A stretch of DNA of 27,661 nt, taken from an uncultured Collinsella sp. (lineage in GTDB: Bacteria; Actinomycetota; Coriobacteriia; Coriobacteriales; Coriobacteriaceae). The DNA lies in the NCBI GenBank assembly GCA_900548495.1, contig URKT01000021.1, positions 1 to 27,661 on the forward strand. The letters run 5' to 3'. Both the position numbers and the translations under genes were made by a program. A model generated the notes under the pieces. The model did no database searches. It had not been told where the DNA came from and worked only from the letters and a program-made list of their open reading frames with translations. This document shows positions 1 to 7,969 of this stretch, in pieces; position 1 is the stretch's first letter; the number at the start of each line of letters is the position of its first letter.

Positions 1-36
1 CCGTCGTCGGCAGCGTCAGATGTGTATAAGAGACAG
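1..36 (+). other. Nextera read-1 adapter (library artefact)
   Basis: Bases 4-17 and 18-36 match the Illumina Nextera read-1 adapter followed by the 19-bp Tn5 mosaic end (AGATGTGTATAAGAGACAG). Bases 1-3 (CCG) would be the end of an i5 index. This is not genomic DNA, and any peptide read through it (for example one containing MYKRQ) is false. Genomic sequence starts at about 37. Confidence 0.97.
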
Positions 37-53
37 ATTAATGACGTCGACAG

Positions 54-70
54 GCGGGGTGGTTCCCCGC
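54..70 (+). other. Short GC hairpin upstream of mraZ
   Basis: GCGGGG (54-59) and CCCCGC (65-70) form a perfect 6-bp stem around a TGGTT loop, 37 bases before the mraZ start. No T tract follows, so it is not a clear terminator. It could be a leader hairpin or part of an operator. I do not see a clear series of the TGGG-type repeats that MraZ binds in other bacteria, but the region is cut by the contig end. Confidence 0.4.
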
Positions 71-106
71 GTACGTGCCATCTGAGTAACCGAGGGGAGG
101 GCGCAC

Positions 107-541
107 ATGGGAATGACTGGTGCATACGAGCGCAATCTCGATGCAAAAGGTCGTCTGTCCCTGCCTGCACCCCTTCGCGAGGAGCTTGGAGAGCACGTTC
201 GCGTGTTTAAAGCCCTGGATGTCGATGCTCTGTACGTGTTCTCTGCCGAGGCCTTCGATAAGTGGGTCGAAGGACTCTTCGCGGGTCGTGAGGGCCACGA
301 GGGTTTTAACCCGCGTGACATTAATGACCAGAAGCTCATGAGGGCGATCAACAAGCGCACCACGTCGATGGACGTGGACAGCGCCGGTCGTATCGGTCTT
401 TCCGAGTCTCTCCGCAAGCAGGCGAACCTCGACCGCGAGGTCACGGTTGTGGGCAACTACGACCACCTTGAGGTTTGGGATCGCGCCGCGGCCGATGAGG
501 ACGATGACGATGAGGCCCTGCTGGACCTCTTCTTCTCGTAA
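107..541 (+). CDS. mraZ: Transcriptional regulator MraZ
   Basis: MraZ is a DNA-binding protein of the AbrB-like double-barrel fold that binds repeats in its own promoter and regulates the dcw operon. The 144-residue product has the usual length. Two copies of the family motif are visible: DAKGRLSLPAPLRE (residues about 13-26) and DSAGRIGLSESLRK (about 91-104). The ATG at 107 follows a purine-rich ribosome site (GAGGGGAGG, 92-100). The C-terminus carries an acidic run (DEDDDDE). It is the first gene of the cluster, 20 bases before rsmH, as in most bacteria. The promoter is mostly lost because the contig begins only about 70 bases upstream. Confidence 0.95.
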   Translation: MGMTGAYERNLDAKGRLSLPAPLREELGEHVRVFKALDVDALYVFSAEAFDKWVEGLFAGREGHEGFNPRDINDQKLMRAINKRTTSMDVDSAGRIGLSESLRKQANLDREVTVVGNYDHLEVWDRAAADEDDDDEALLDLFFS

Positions 542-561
542 GGGCAAGGCACGGGTAACGG

Positions 562-1527
562 ATGGAGCGTGGGATCTTGACACAAGAATATCGGCATGAA
601 CCTGTCATGCTCGGCGAAGTGCTTGAGTCGCTGCGGCTAAAGAGCGGCTCCGTTGTCTGCGATTGCACCCTTGGCGGTGCCGGTCATTCGGTAAAGATGG
701 CCGCGCAGGTGGGGGAGACGGGCCTTTTGCTCGGCGTCGATCAGGACGACATGGCCCTCGAGGCCGCTGGCGCCCGTCTGGACCGCGAGGTTCCCGGCGT
801 TCCGCACCAGCTGCTGAAGGGCAACTTCGGCGACTTGGACGAGCTGCTTTGCTCGGCCGAGGTGCCCGGGGTCGATGGCTTCCTGTTCGATTTGGGCGTT
901 TCGTCGCCGCAACTCGATATCCCTGGCAGGGGCTTTTCGTATAACGAGGACGCCCCATTGGACATGCGGATGGATCCGGGTAATAACACCTTAAACGCAG
1001 CTGAGGTCATCAACACCTATAACGAACACGACCTCGCCCGGATTCTACGCGTCTACGGCGAAGAGAAGTTCGCCTCGCAGATCGCGCGCGAGATCGTGCG
1101 CCGCCGCGAGCAAGAACCGATCGAAACCACCGGTCAATTTGTCGAGATCATCAAGGCGGGTATCCCGGCTGCCGCTCGTCGGCATGGTGGACACCCGGCC
1201 AAGAAAAGTTTCCAGGCCATTCGCATCGAGGTCAATCACGAGCTCGATGTGCTCGAACGAGGGCTTGATGCCGCCACCAGGTGGCTCAACCCGGGCGGAC
1301 GTATCTGCGTCATCTCGTATCACTCGCTCGAGGACCGTATCGTAAAGAACCACTTTAAGGAGATGAGCCAGGGGTGCACGTGTCCGCCGGAGATTCCGGT
1401 GTGCGTGTGCGGCAACGTGCCGATACTCAAGGTCATCACCCGCAAACCCTTGGTTGCCCAGCCTGATGAGGTTGAGCGCAACCCTCGGGCGAGATCAGCC
1501 AAAATCCGCGTGGCGCAGCGTCTGTAG
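562..1527 (+). CDS. rsmH: 16S rRNA (cytosine-1402 N4)-methyltransferase RsmH
   Basis: RsmH (MraW) methylates N4 of C1402 in 16S rRNA in the decoding centre, using S-adenosylmethionine. The product has the family opening YRHEPVMLGEVL, the SAM-binding segment CDCTLGGAGHS, and the later motifs FDLGVSSPQLD, GRGFSYNEDAPLDMRMD and ISYHSLEDRIVK. Length (321) is typical. The start is uncertain: ATG 562 has a poor ribosome site, while an in-frame TTG at 577 sits 9 bases after GGAG (564-567) and would give MTQEYRHEPVML, closer to the usual family N-terminus. A Cys-rich segment near residues 271-286 (GCTCPPEIPVCVCG) is common in Gram-positive RsmH. Confidence 0.95.
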   Translation: MERGILTQEYRHEPVMLGEVLESLRLKSGSVVCDCTLGGAGHSVKMAAQVGETGLLLGVDQDDMALEAAGARLDREVPGVPHQLLKGNFGDLDELLCSAEVPGVDGFLFDLGVSSPQLDIPGRGFSYNEDAPLDMRMDPGNNTLNAAEVINTYNEHDLARILRVYGEEKFASQIAREIVRRREQEPIETTGQFVEIIKAGIPAAARRHGGHPAKKSFQAIRIEVNHELDVLERGLDAATRWLNPGGRICVISYHSLEDRIVKNHFKEMSQGCTCPPEIPVCVCGNVPILKVITRKPLVAQPDEVERNPRARSAKIRVAQRL

Positions 1528-1617
1528 ACGCGACCGTGCGATATTGGACCTCCCGCTCGCACCATAAACGAAGCTTAAACACACTACCAACGTACTCGGG
1601 ATGGGAGGCGGCATATC

Positions 1618-2088
1618 ATGGGCTACAACACTTCAAGCGCAGCACTCGCCTATGATATGAACGCCATGCCCGCCTATCGTGAGACGCCGCAGGCCCCCGT
1701 TGCTCCCCGTGAGCAGCGCACGCCGCGCTTTGATGTCTACACGGGCGCGGGCCGTCAGGCAAACCAGGCGGTAAGCCCGGTTTTCATGAGCGTTCTTAAA
1801 ACGTTTTGCATCATTGCGGCTATCTTCATGACGATCGGCGTCGCCCGCGTGGCGCTCGCCGGCGTTACGGCCCAGGTGCTCAACAGCAACGCCGAGCTTA
1901 CCAACACGCTCGAAAAGGCGACCGATGAGAGCTCCGACCTGGAGGTCATGCATTCGGTCTATGGCGCCGACACGCGCATTCGCGACCTTGCGGGCGCTTA
2001 TGGCATGGTGGAGCCCAGCGAGAGCGTTACACTTGACTTTTCGCAGGATGCAGCCGCGGGCGCCAACGCGACCGCGACCGCTCAGTAG
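1618..2088 (+). CDS. ftsL: FtsL-like septum protein
   Basis: This 156-residue protein has the FtsL layout: a cytoplasmic N-terminus of about 60 residues rich in Ala, Pro and Arg, one membrane segment (about 62-82, CIIAAIFMTIGVARVALAG), then a short extracytoplasmic helical stretch (about 85-125) and an Ala/Thr-rich tail. FtsL forms a complex with FtsQ and FtsB and activates FtsW with its PBP at the septum. Sequence conservation in this family is weak, so the call rests on topology and on its place between rsmH and the PBP gene. The ATG at 1618 follows GGGAGGCGG (1603-1611). About 90 bases separate it from rsmH, with no clear signal in them. Confidence 0.8.
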   Translation: MGYNTSSAALAYDMNAMPAYRETPQAPVAPREQRTPRFDVYTGAGRQANQAVSPVFMSVLKTFCIIAAIFMTIGVARVALAGVTAQVLNSNAELTNTLEKATDESSDLEVMHSVYGADTRIRDLAGAYGMVEPSESVTLDFSQDAAAGANATATAQ

Positions 2089-2105
2089 CAAGACGGTAGC
2101 TGAGT

Positions 2106-3971
2106 ATGACAAATGACTATCGCCGCGGTTCCGATGGGGGCCGCGGTTCTGGACGTCCCTCGTCGCGGGGACGTTCTGGTTATCAAGGAACGGGTCGGCA
2201 ATCTTACAACGCCGGGCAGTCCCGTGGCAACGACCCGGCGTCGCGACTTCGCGGCTCGGGCGGCCCTCAAGTGCATAACACCGGGTCGCGCAAGAGTTCG
2301 TCGACCGAATGGCTCACAGGCGCGCCTCTGCCTCGCCGCAAAGCCGTCATGGGATTCATTGGGCTTGGCTTGGGCTTGGGCGTCTTTCGCCTTGCCGACT
2401 ATCAAATTGTCGAAGCCGATAAACTGCGCGAGCGTGCCGATGCGCGCCGCCTGCTTGCGCAGACCCTCTATGCCAAACGCGGCACCATCTACGACCGCAA
2501 CGGTAACGTGCTGGCGTCGTCAGTCGAATGTCGCAACATCGCCGTGAACCCGCAGCTTGTCGAGGATGTTGACAAGACGGTGTCGGCGCTGGTCAAGGCA
2601 ACTGGAATCGATAAAAAGACCTGCCGCAAGCTCGTTGAGTCCGATGGAACCTGGGTGTATATCAAGCGCCAGGTGGACGAAGACGATGTTGCGGCGCTGG
2701 AGAAGAAGAACCTGCCCGGCGTGCTTTTTGAGCAGGCCATGAAGCGCGTATATCCATACGGCAATCTGGCATCGCAGGTGCTGGGTGTAGTGAATGTGGA
2801 CAACGACGGCTTGACGGGTCTCGAAAAGCAATACAACAAGCTTCTGACCGGCACGAACGGTTCTCTCGTACGCGAGCGCGCGAGGGACGGCAGCTATATC
2901 GCGGGCGGTGCCTATAAAAAGGTGGCCGCGGTCGACGGCGTTGATATCGTGACGACGCTCGACGTCAATATCCAGCGTGCGGCCGAGGATGCCCTGGCAG
3001 AGGCTGTCGAGAAGACAAAGGCCAAGAACGGCTCGGCGCTGGTCACCGATCCTACGACAGGCGAGATTTTGGCAGCCTGCTCGTACCCGACCTACGACCA
3101 GACCGATCTGGAGAATGCCAAGACCGAGGATATGAATCTGCGCCTGGTCACCGACGCCTACGAGCCCGGCTCGGTCTTTAAGACGCTCGTGGCGGGCGCC
3201 GGCTTCGACTTGGGTGTCGTGCGATCGAGTACGTCGTTTGAGGTGCCGGCGAGCATCAAGGTGGGCGACGATACCGTCACCGATGCCGACAAGCGCGACT
3301 ATGCCATGACCATGGATGTGCGCGAGATGATGCGCCGTTCGTCCAACGTGGGCTTTGTCCTGGTGGGGCGCAAGATCGGTGCCGACGACTTTGCCGCCTA
3401 TGTGGACAAGTGGGGCATCGGTCACAGCTCGGGTGTCGATTTTCCGGGAGAGAGCCTGGGTATCGTCAAGGAGCGTGACCAGTATGACGGCGCCACGCTG
3501 GGCTCGATGAGCTTTGGACAGGCACTGTCCGTCTCGCCGATTGAGATCGCACGTGCCGTGGGCGGCATCGCCAACGGCGGCGTGATGATGACACCGCACT
3601 TCTATAAGTCCAGCAAAGGCGACGAGAAGGACTGGGGCGAAGGCGAGCGCGCGATTTCTGAGGATGCCGCATCCCAGGTGACATCGTGCATGCAGACGGT
3701 CGTGTCCGAGGGAACGGGCGTTGGCGGCGCGGTTGACGGCTATGACGTGGCGGGTAAGACCGGTACGGCCGAACGTGCCGACGAGAACGGCGGCTACCTC
3801 AAGGAGAACTACATGTCGTCCTTTATGGGCTTTGCACCGGCACAATCGCCCAAGGTGCTGTGCTATATCACGCTCGACGGAACGCCGAGCGGCTCAGATG
3901 CCGCTGCGGTGCCGTTCCAGTCCATTATGGCCAACGCGCTCGACGTGCTGGGTATCCCGCACACGAAGTAG
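2106..3971 (+). CDS. ftsI: Class B penicillin-binding protein (FtsI/PBP3 type)
   Basis: This septal DD-transpeptidase crosslinks peptidoglycan at the division site with FtsW. The 621-residue protein has an Arg/Gly/Ser-rich cytoplasmic N-terminus (about 1-75), one membrane segment (about 78-95, VMGFIGLGLGLGVFRLA), the dimerisation motif KRGTIYDRNG, and a transpeptidase domain. All three active-site motifs are present: S356-V-F-K359, S412-S-N414 and K551-T-G553. It ends soon after the transpeptidase domain, so there are no C-terminal PASTA repeats, unlike many Gram-positive SpoVD/PBP2x proteins. The ATG at 2106 has only a weak ribosome site, 17 bases after the ftsL stop. murE, which commonly follows, is absent; a 126-base gap leads to murF. 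Confidence 0.95.
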   Translation: MTNDYRRGSDGGRGSGRPSSRGRSGYQGTGRQSYNAGQSRGNDPASRLRGSGGPQVHNTGSRKSSSTEWLTGAPLPRRKAVMGFIGLGLGLGVFRLADYQIVEADKLRERADARRLLAQTLYAKRGTIYDRNGNVLASSVECRNIAVNPQLVEDVDKTVSALVKATGIDKKTCRKLVESDGTWVYIKRQVDEDDVAALEKKNLPGVLFEQAMKRVYPYGNLASQVLGVVNVDNDGLTGLEKQYNKLLTGTNGSLVRERARDGSYIAGGAYKKVAAVDGVDIVTTLDVNIQRAAEDALAEAVEKTKAKNGSALVTDPTTGEILAACSYPTYDQTDLENAKTEDMNLRLVTDAYEPGSVFKTLVAGAGFDLGVVRSSTSFEVPASIKVGDDTVTDADKRDYAMTMDVREMMRRSSNVGFVLVGRKIGADDFAAYVDKWGIGHSSGVDFPGESLGIVKERDQYDGATLGSMSFGQALSVSPIEIARAVGGIANGGVMMTPHFYKSSKGDEKDWGEGERAISEDAASQVTSCMQTVVSEGTGVGGAVDGYDVAGKTGTAERADENGGYLKENYMSSFMGFAPAQSPKVLCYITLDGTPSGSDAAAVPFQSIMANALDVLGIPHTK

Positions 3972-4019
3972 GGGGTTACAATCTTTGGGGCGTGGTTTGT
4001 TGTCCCATATGAGGGTGTT

Positions 4020-4060
4020 CACATGCCCTGCACCACGCATGTGCGGCGCTGGGATACAAT
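4020..4060 (+). promoter_or_regulatory. Candidate murF promoter with inverted repeat
   Basis: The 126-base gap between ftsI and murF holds a perfect 7-bp inverted repeat, CACATGC (4020-4026) and GCATGTG (4037-4043), with a 10-base spacer. It is followed by a good -10 hexamer TACAAT (4055-4060). The repeat covers the place where a -35 would be, and no good -35 is seen. This looks like an internal promoter whose -35 function may depend on, or be blocked by, a dimeric regulator. A second TACAAT lies just after the ftsI stop (3977-3982). No experimental support is visible. Confidence 0.45.
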
Positions 4061-4097
4061 ACGCCGATAGCATTATTAGGTTTACAGGGGAGCTGCA

Positions 4098-5522
4098 ATG
4101 ATAGAGATCGCCGTCAACAACCTCGCGGCCGCAACAGGGGCCCGAACCGTGACGGGAGAAGCCGATCGGGTATGCCGCGGGTGCGTTATCGACTCGCGCC
4201 AGGTCGAGGAAGGGACGATTTTCGTCGCCTTTCCCGGTGAAAACGTCGACGGCAATGATTTTGCTTCCCGTGCCGTCCAGTCGGGTGCCGGCGCCGTCGT
4301 GATGACGCGTGAGCCCGAGGCCGAGCTGGTCTCGCTGGCGCAGGACAAAGGATGCGCCATCCTGCTGACCGATGATCCCGAGGAGTTTCTGCTGCGTTTG
4401 GCGCACACGTATCGCCTGGAGCTTGGCTGCCTGGTCGTTGGCATTACCGGTTCCATCGGCAAGACGACGACCAAGGACGTGCTCGCCGCCGTGCTCGCCA
4501 AGCGCTATCGTGTCTGGGCCACCAAGGGCAATTTCAATAACCTGATCGGCATGCCGCTCACGGTGCTTTCCGCTCCGGCCGATACCGAGGTCCTGGTGCT
4601 CGAGATGGGCATGAACCATTTCCACGAGATCGAGCGCCTTTCCCAGTCCGCCAATCCCAACTTTGCCATCGTGAGCAAGATCGGCACCTCTCATATCGGT
4701 ATTTTGGGCAGCCGCGAGAACATCGCCCGCGCCAAGTCCGAGATCGTCCAGGGTATGTGCGCCGCCGGCGACTATTTGCCGCTGCTGGTTTTGGGTGGCG
4801 AGGACGACTTTACGCCGTTCATTCGCGATACGTTCGCCCAGCCTGCTGGTATCGACGTGATGCTGGCCGGCGTCTCGGACGACGATGAGGTCCGTGCCCG
4901 CGACATTCGTGTTGATGACGAGGGACGTCCGGTCTTTACGCTCGATTTTGGCCAGGGTGAGACGATCGATACCATGCTTGCCATCCCCGGCGTGCAGTCC
5001 GTCCCAAATGCCGTTAAGGCCGCCGCGGTTGCCTATCGCCTGGGCCTGACGCCCGAGCAGATCGATGCTGCCTTTAGGGGCCTCACGATCACCGGTCACC
5101 GCCAGGAGATCAAGCGCGCCAAGAGCGGTGCCCGCGTCATCGACGATTCCTATAACGCCAGTGCCGAATCCATGGCTGCTGGCCTCGATCTACTGTGCTC
5201 GCTTTCGTGCACGGGGTCTCGCATGGCGATCCTGGGCGAGATGGGCGAGATGGGCGATGAGGCTCCTCGCATGCATGAGCTCGTGGGCGCCTATGCCGCC
5301 GCCAAGAAGCTCGACATGCTGGCGTGCGTGGGTGGTGAGCTGGCCCAGCTTATGGCCGATGCCGCGCGCATGATGGGCATGGACGAGGACCGCATCCAGG
5401 TGTTCTCCGATTATCAGCAGGTGCTCGACCGCATGGGCGGCGCGCTTGAAAAACATGATGTTGTACTGGTCAAGGGTTCCCGCTTTGTTGAGCTCGACCG
5501 CTTTGTGGAAGGTGTGTGCTAG
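4098..5522 (+). CDS. murF: UDP-MurNAc-tripeptide--D-Ala-D-Ala ligase
   Basis: MurF adds the D-Ala-D-Ala dipeptide to the UDP-MurNAc-tripeptide using ATP, the last cytoplasmic Mur ligase step. The 474-residue protein shows the N-terminal MurF substrate domain (VIDSRQVEEGTIFVAFPGENVDGNDF, about 30-56) and the ATP-binding loop GITGSIGKTTTK with Lys122. The central domain motif ATKGNFNNLIGMPL and the C-terminal motif VIDDSYNASAESM follow. A ribosome site (AGGGGAGC, 4085-4092) precedes the ATG. It may be transcribed both from the upstream operon and from the local promoter candidate at 4055. The stop lies 3 bases before mraY, so the two are likely co-translated. Confidence 0.96.
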   Translation: MIEIAVNNLAAATGARTVTGEADRVCRGCVIDSRQVEEGTIFVAFPGENVDGNDFASRAVQSGAGAVVMTREPEAELVSLAQDKGCAILLTDDPEEFLLRLAHTYRLELGCLVVGITGSIGKTTTKDVLAAVLAKRYRVWATKGNFNNLIGMPLTVLSAPADTEVLVLEMGMNHFHEIERLSQSANPNFAIVSKIGTSHIGILGSRENIARAKSEIVQGMCAAGDYLPLLVLGGEDDFTPFIRDTFAQPAGIDVMLAGVSDDDEVRARDIRVDDEGRPVFTLDFGQGETIDTMLAIPGVQSVPNAVKAAAVAYRLGLTPEQIDAAFRGLTITGHRQEIKRAKSGARVIDDSYNASAESMAAGLDLLCSLSCTGSRMAILGEMGEMGDEAPRMHELVGAYAAAKKLDMLACVGGELAQLMADAARMMGMDEDRIQVFSDYQQVLDRMGGALEKHDVVLVKGSRFVELDRFVEGVC

Positions 5523-5525
5523 CCC

Positions 5526-6545
5526 ATGTTCGGCAATCCCTCGTATCCAACGTATCAGGCTTTTTTGGGGCTTGGCATCGCCGCTGCCATTGCGCTGCTG
5601 CTCATGCCGTGGTGGATCAAGCTGCTCAAGGTCGAGGGTATCGGCCAGCAGGTTCGTGCCGACGGCCCCAAGCGTCATTTGGTTAAGCAGGGAACGCCCA
5701 CCATGGGTGGCGTTGTCATTCTCGTCGCGATTTCGCTGACCTGCCTGCTGATGGGCAAGCTCACCACCGAGCTCGTGCTCGTGCTGCTCGCCACGCTGGC
5801 GACCGGCGTGCTGGGCCTGATCGACGACCTGACCTCCGTTACGCATGGGCGCTCGCTCGGTCTGACGCCTCATGCCAAGATGATCGGCCTAACCATTATC
5901 TGTGTCACCTTTACGGTACTTGCCGTTAACTGGTGCGGCGTCGCCCCCGAGATTCGTTTTCCCGGCGGCCTGACGATTGACCTTGGCGTGCTTTCGACCA
6001 CCATCTGCGGCCTTTCGTTCCCGTGGTTCTACATTGTTTTTTGCTGGCTGATGATCGCCGGTCTTTCTAATGCCGTGAACCTGACCGATGGCCTTGACGG
6101 TCTTGCCGGCGGCACCTCCATGATTGCCATGCTCGCCATGGCTGCCATGGCGTTTTTGCACGGAGACGTGAACCTGTCCATCTTCTGCACCGCGTGTGCC
6201 GGTGCCTGCTTGGGCTTTCTGTGGTTCAACTGCTATCCGGCGAGCATCTTTATGGGCGATACCGGCTCGCTTGCCCTGGGCGCCGCGTTTGCCTGCACGT
6301 CCATCATGACCAACACCGAGGTCGTCTCCCTCATCATCGGCGGCCTGTTTATCGTTGAGACCCTGTCGGTCATGATTCAGGTTGTCTACTTCCACTTTAC
6401 GCACAAGCGCGTCTTCCTTATGGCGCCCATCCATCATCATTTCGAAAAGAAGGGCTGGGCCGAGACCAAGGTCGTCATCCGTTTTTGGATTATCGCTGCG
6501 GCCTTTGGTGCCGTTGGCCTTGCCCTGTTCTTCCAGTTGGGATAG
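5526..6545 (+). CDS. mraY: Phospho-MurNAc-pentapeptide transferase
   Basis: MraY transfers phospho-MurNAc-pentapeptide from UDP to undecaprenyl phosphate, forming lipid I in the membrane. The 339-residue protein is mostly hydrophobic, as expected for about ten membrane helices. Family signatures are clear: GPKRHLVKQGTPTMGG, the catalytic Asp pair D100-D101 in IDDLTSVTHGRSLGL, NAVNLTDGLDGLAGG (with D188), FMGDTGSLALG, and the His triplet H303-H305 in APIHHHFEKKGW. It starts 3 bases after murF and ends 9 bases before murD, in the standard gene order. Nothing unusual is seen. Confidence 0.97.
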   Translation: MFGNPSYPTYQAFLGLGIAAAIALLLMPWWIKLLKVEGIGQQVRADGPKRHLVKQGTPTMGGVVILVAISLTCLLMGKLTTELVLVLLATLATGVLGLIDDLTSVTHGRSLGLTPHAKMIGLTIICVTFTVLAVNWCGVAPEIRFPGGLTIDLGVLSTTICGLSFPWFYIVFCWLMIAGLSNAVNLTDGLDGLAGGTSMIAMLAMAAMAFLHGDVNLSIFCTACAGACLGFLWFNCYPASIFMGDTGSLALGAAFACTSIMTNTEVVSLIIGGLFIVETLSVMIQVVYFHFTHKRVFLMAPIHHHFEKKGWAETKVVIRFWIIAAAFGAVGLALFFQLG

Positions 6546-6554
6546 TGGTCTTTC

Positions 6555-7961
6555 ATGCCTCTTGCTGATGTCTTTAGCCTGCTCGTTTTGGGTCAGGGCA
6601 AATCCGGTCTCGATGTCGCCCGCTGGGCGCTGGCACATCCCGAGCGCGTAAGCGCCGTTACCGTGTATGGCGGCGGCACCTCTGAGCCCAATGACGCCAC
6701 GCGTGCGCTCGAGGCTGCTGGTGCGTCGTTTGTCTATGGGACCGAACAGGTCGAGGGCGCCTATGACGTATGCGTGACGTGCCCGGGCATCTCGGAGTTC
6801 TCGGGCTTCTTTAAGGCTGGGCGCGAGCATGCCGCCCAGATTATGGGTGAGCCCGAGTTTGCCTATCGCCTGTCGCCCGATAACTGGATTGCCATCACGG
6901 GCACCAACGGCAAGACGACCACCACGTCGCTGACTGATTTTCTGCTTAAGGCTGCCGGCGAGGCCAGCGTTGCTGTCGGCAACATCGGCGAGCCGCCGGT
7001 CAACGAGATTGACGGCCGAGCCCACAACGAGTGGTTTGTGGCTGAGCTCTCGAGCTATCAGATTGCTACGACAACCGAGCTCCACCCCCGCGTGGCGGTT
7101 CTGCTCAACATTACTCCCGACCACTTGGGCTGGCATAAGAGCCATAAGAACTATGCGCTTGCCAAGATCAAACTGTTTGACAATATGGTCGATGACGATC
7201 TGGTGGTTGTCGACGTCGAAGACGCCGGCATTCACGAGTTCGATGAGTACATCTACACGCCGGGTCGTCGCATCTGCAAGGTTGCCTTTGACGAGCCTGA
7301 GGGCGAGGATGCCGCCTTTGTGCGCGATGGCAAGATGATCGTGCGTCTGAAGGGTGTCGAGACCCCGCTCATCGCTACATCCGAGCTCAAGATCTCGGGC
7401 CATCACAATGTTATCAATGCCCTGTGCGCTGCCACGGCTGCCTTGGCGGTCGGTGCCGATGTCGATGGTGTCTGCCGCGGTCTTGCCTCGTTCCAGCCGC
7501 TCGAGCACCGCGTGGAGCCGTGTGGCGAGATTGACGGCGTGCGCTACGTCAACGATTCCAAGGCGACCAACACCGATGCGGTCGAGAAGGCGCTGACGGC
7601 ATTTCCCGATGACGACGTGATCTTGCTGCTCGGCGGCCACGATAAGGGCACGCCGCTCACGGACTTCGCGCGCGTCGTTATGGACAACGTGCGCTCGGTC
7701 GTCTGCTTTGGCGATGCGCGCGAGCGCTTCACCGCCGCTATGGACGAGGCCGATGTCGATGGCGATGTGGATATCGCCCAGGCGGATGACCTACGCGACG
7801 CCGTGGACGTCGCCCGTTCGCTGTCGAGCCGTGGTGACGTGATCTTACTTTCTCCTGCCTGCTCTTCGTTCGATGAGTTCTCGGGCTATGAGGAGCGCGG
7901 CCGCGTGTTTAAGGACTACGTGGCTCAGCTTGCCGCTACAGCGAAATCACAAATGGAATAG
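6555..7961 (+). CDS. murD: UDP-MurNAc-L-alanine--D-glutamate ligase
   Basis: MurD adds D-glutamate to UDP-MurNAc-L-Ala with ATP. The 468-residue protein has the N-terminal Rossmann-type domain (LLVLGQGKSGLDVARWAL, residues 9-26), the ATP-binding loop ITGTNGKTTTT with Lys120, the LLNITPDHLGWHKSHKNYALAK segment, and the C-terminal domain motif YVNDSKATNTDAVEKAL with LLLGGHDKG. All are typical of MurD rather than MurC or MurF. The ATG at 6555 has a weak ribosome site and probably relies on translation from mraY, 9 bases upstream. ftsW follows after 8 bases. Confidence 0.96.
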   Translation: MPLADVFSLLVLGQGKSGLDVARWALAHPERVSAVTVYGGGTSEPNDATRALEAAGASFVYGTEQVEGAYDVCVTCPGISEFSGFFKAGREHAAQIMGEPEFAYRLSPDNWIAITGTNGKTTTTSLTDFLLKAAGEASVAVGNIGEPPVNEIDGRAHNEWFVAELSSYQIATTTELHPRVAVLLNITPDHLGWHKSHKNYALAKIKLFDNMVDDDLVVVDVEDAGIHEFDEYIYTPGRRICKVAFDEPEGEDAAFVRDGKMIVRLKGVETPLIATSELKISGHHNVINALCAATAALAVGADVDGVCRGLASFQPLEHRVEPCGEIDGVRYVNDSKATNTDAVEKALTAFPDDDVILLLGGHDKGTPLTDFARVVMDNVRSVVCFGDARERFTAAMDEADVDGDVDIAQADDLRDAVDVARSLSSRGDVILLSPACSSFDEFSGYEERGRVFKDYVAQLAATAKSQME

Positions 7962-7969
7962 GGGTTGCG

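Noticed and set aside
22..210. Peptide starting MYKRQ at the left end
   Set aside because: It begins within the adapter sequence and overlaps mraZ in another frame.
2520..3845. Minus-strand open frame of 441 codons across the PBP gene
   Set aside because: It is antisense to a gene with all three transpeptidase motifs, and no domain is seen.
5889..7640. Long open frame of 583 codons on the minus strand across mraY and murD
   Set aside because: It is antisense to two clear genes. In GC-rich DNA with strong third-position bias, antisense frames stay open by chance. Its composition (His, Asp, Arg, Gly rich) has no recognisable domain.
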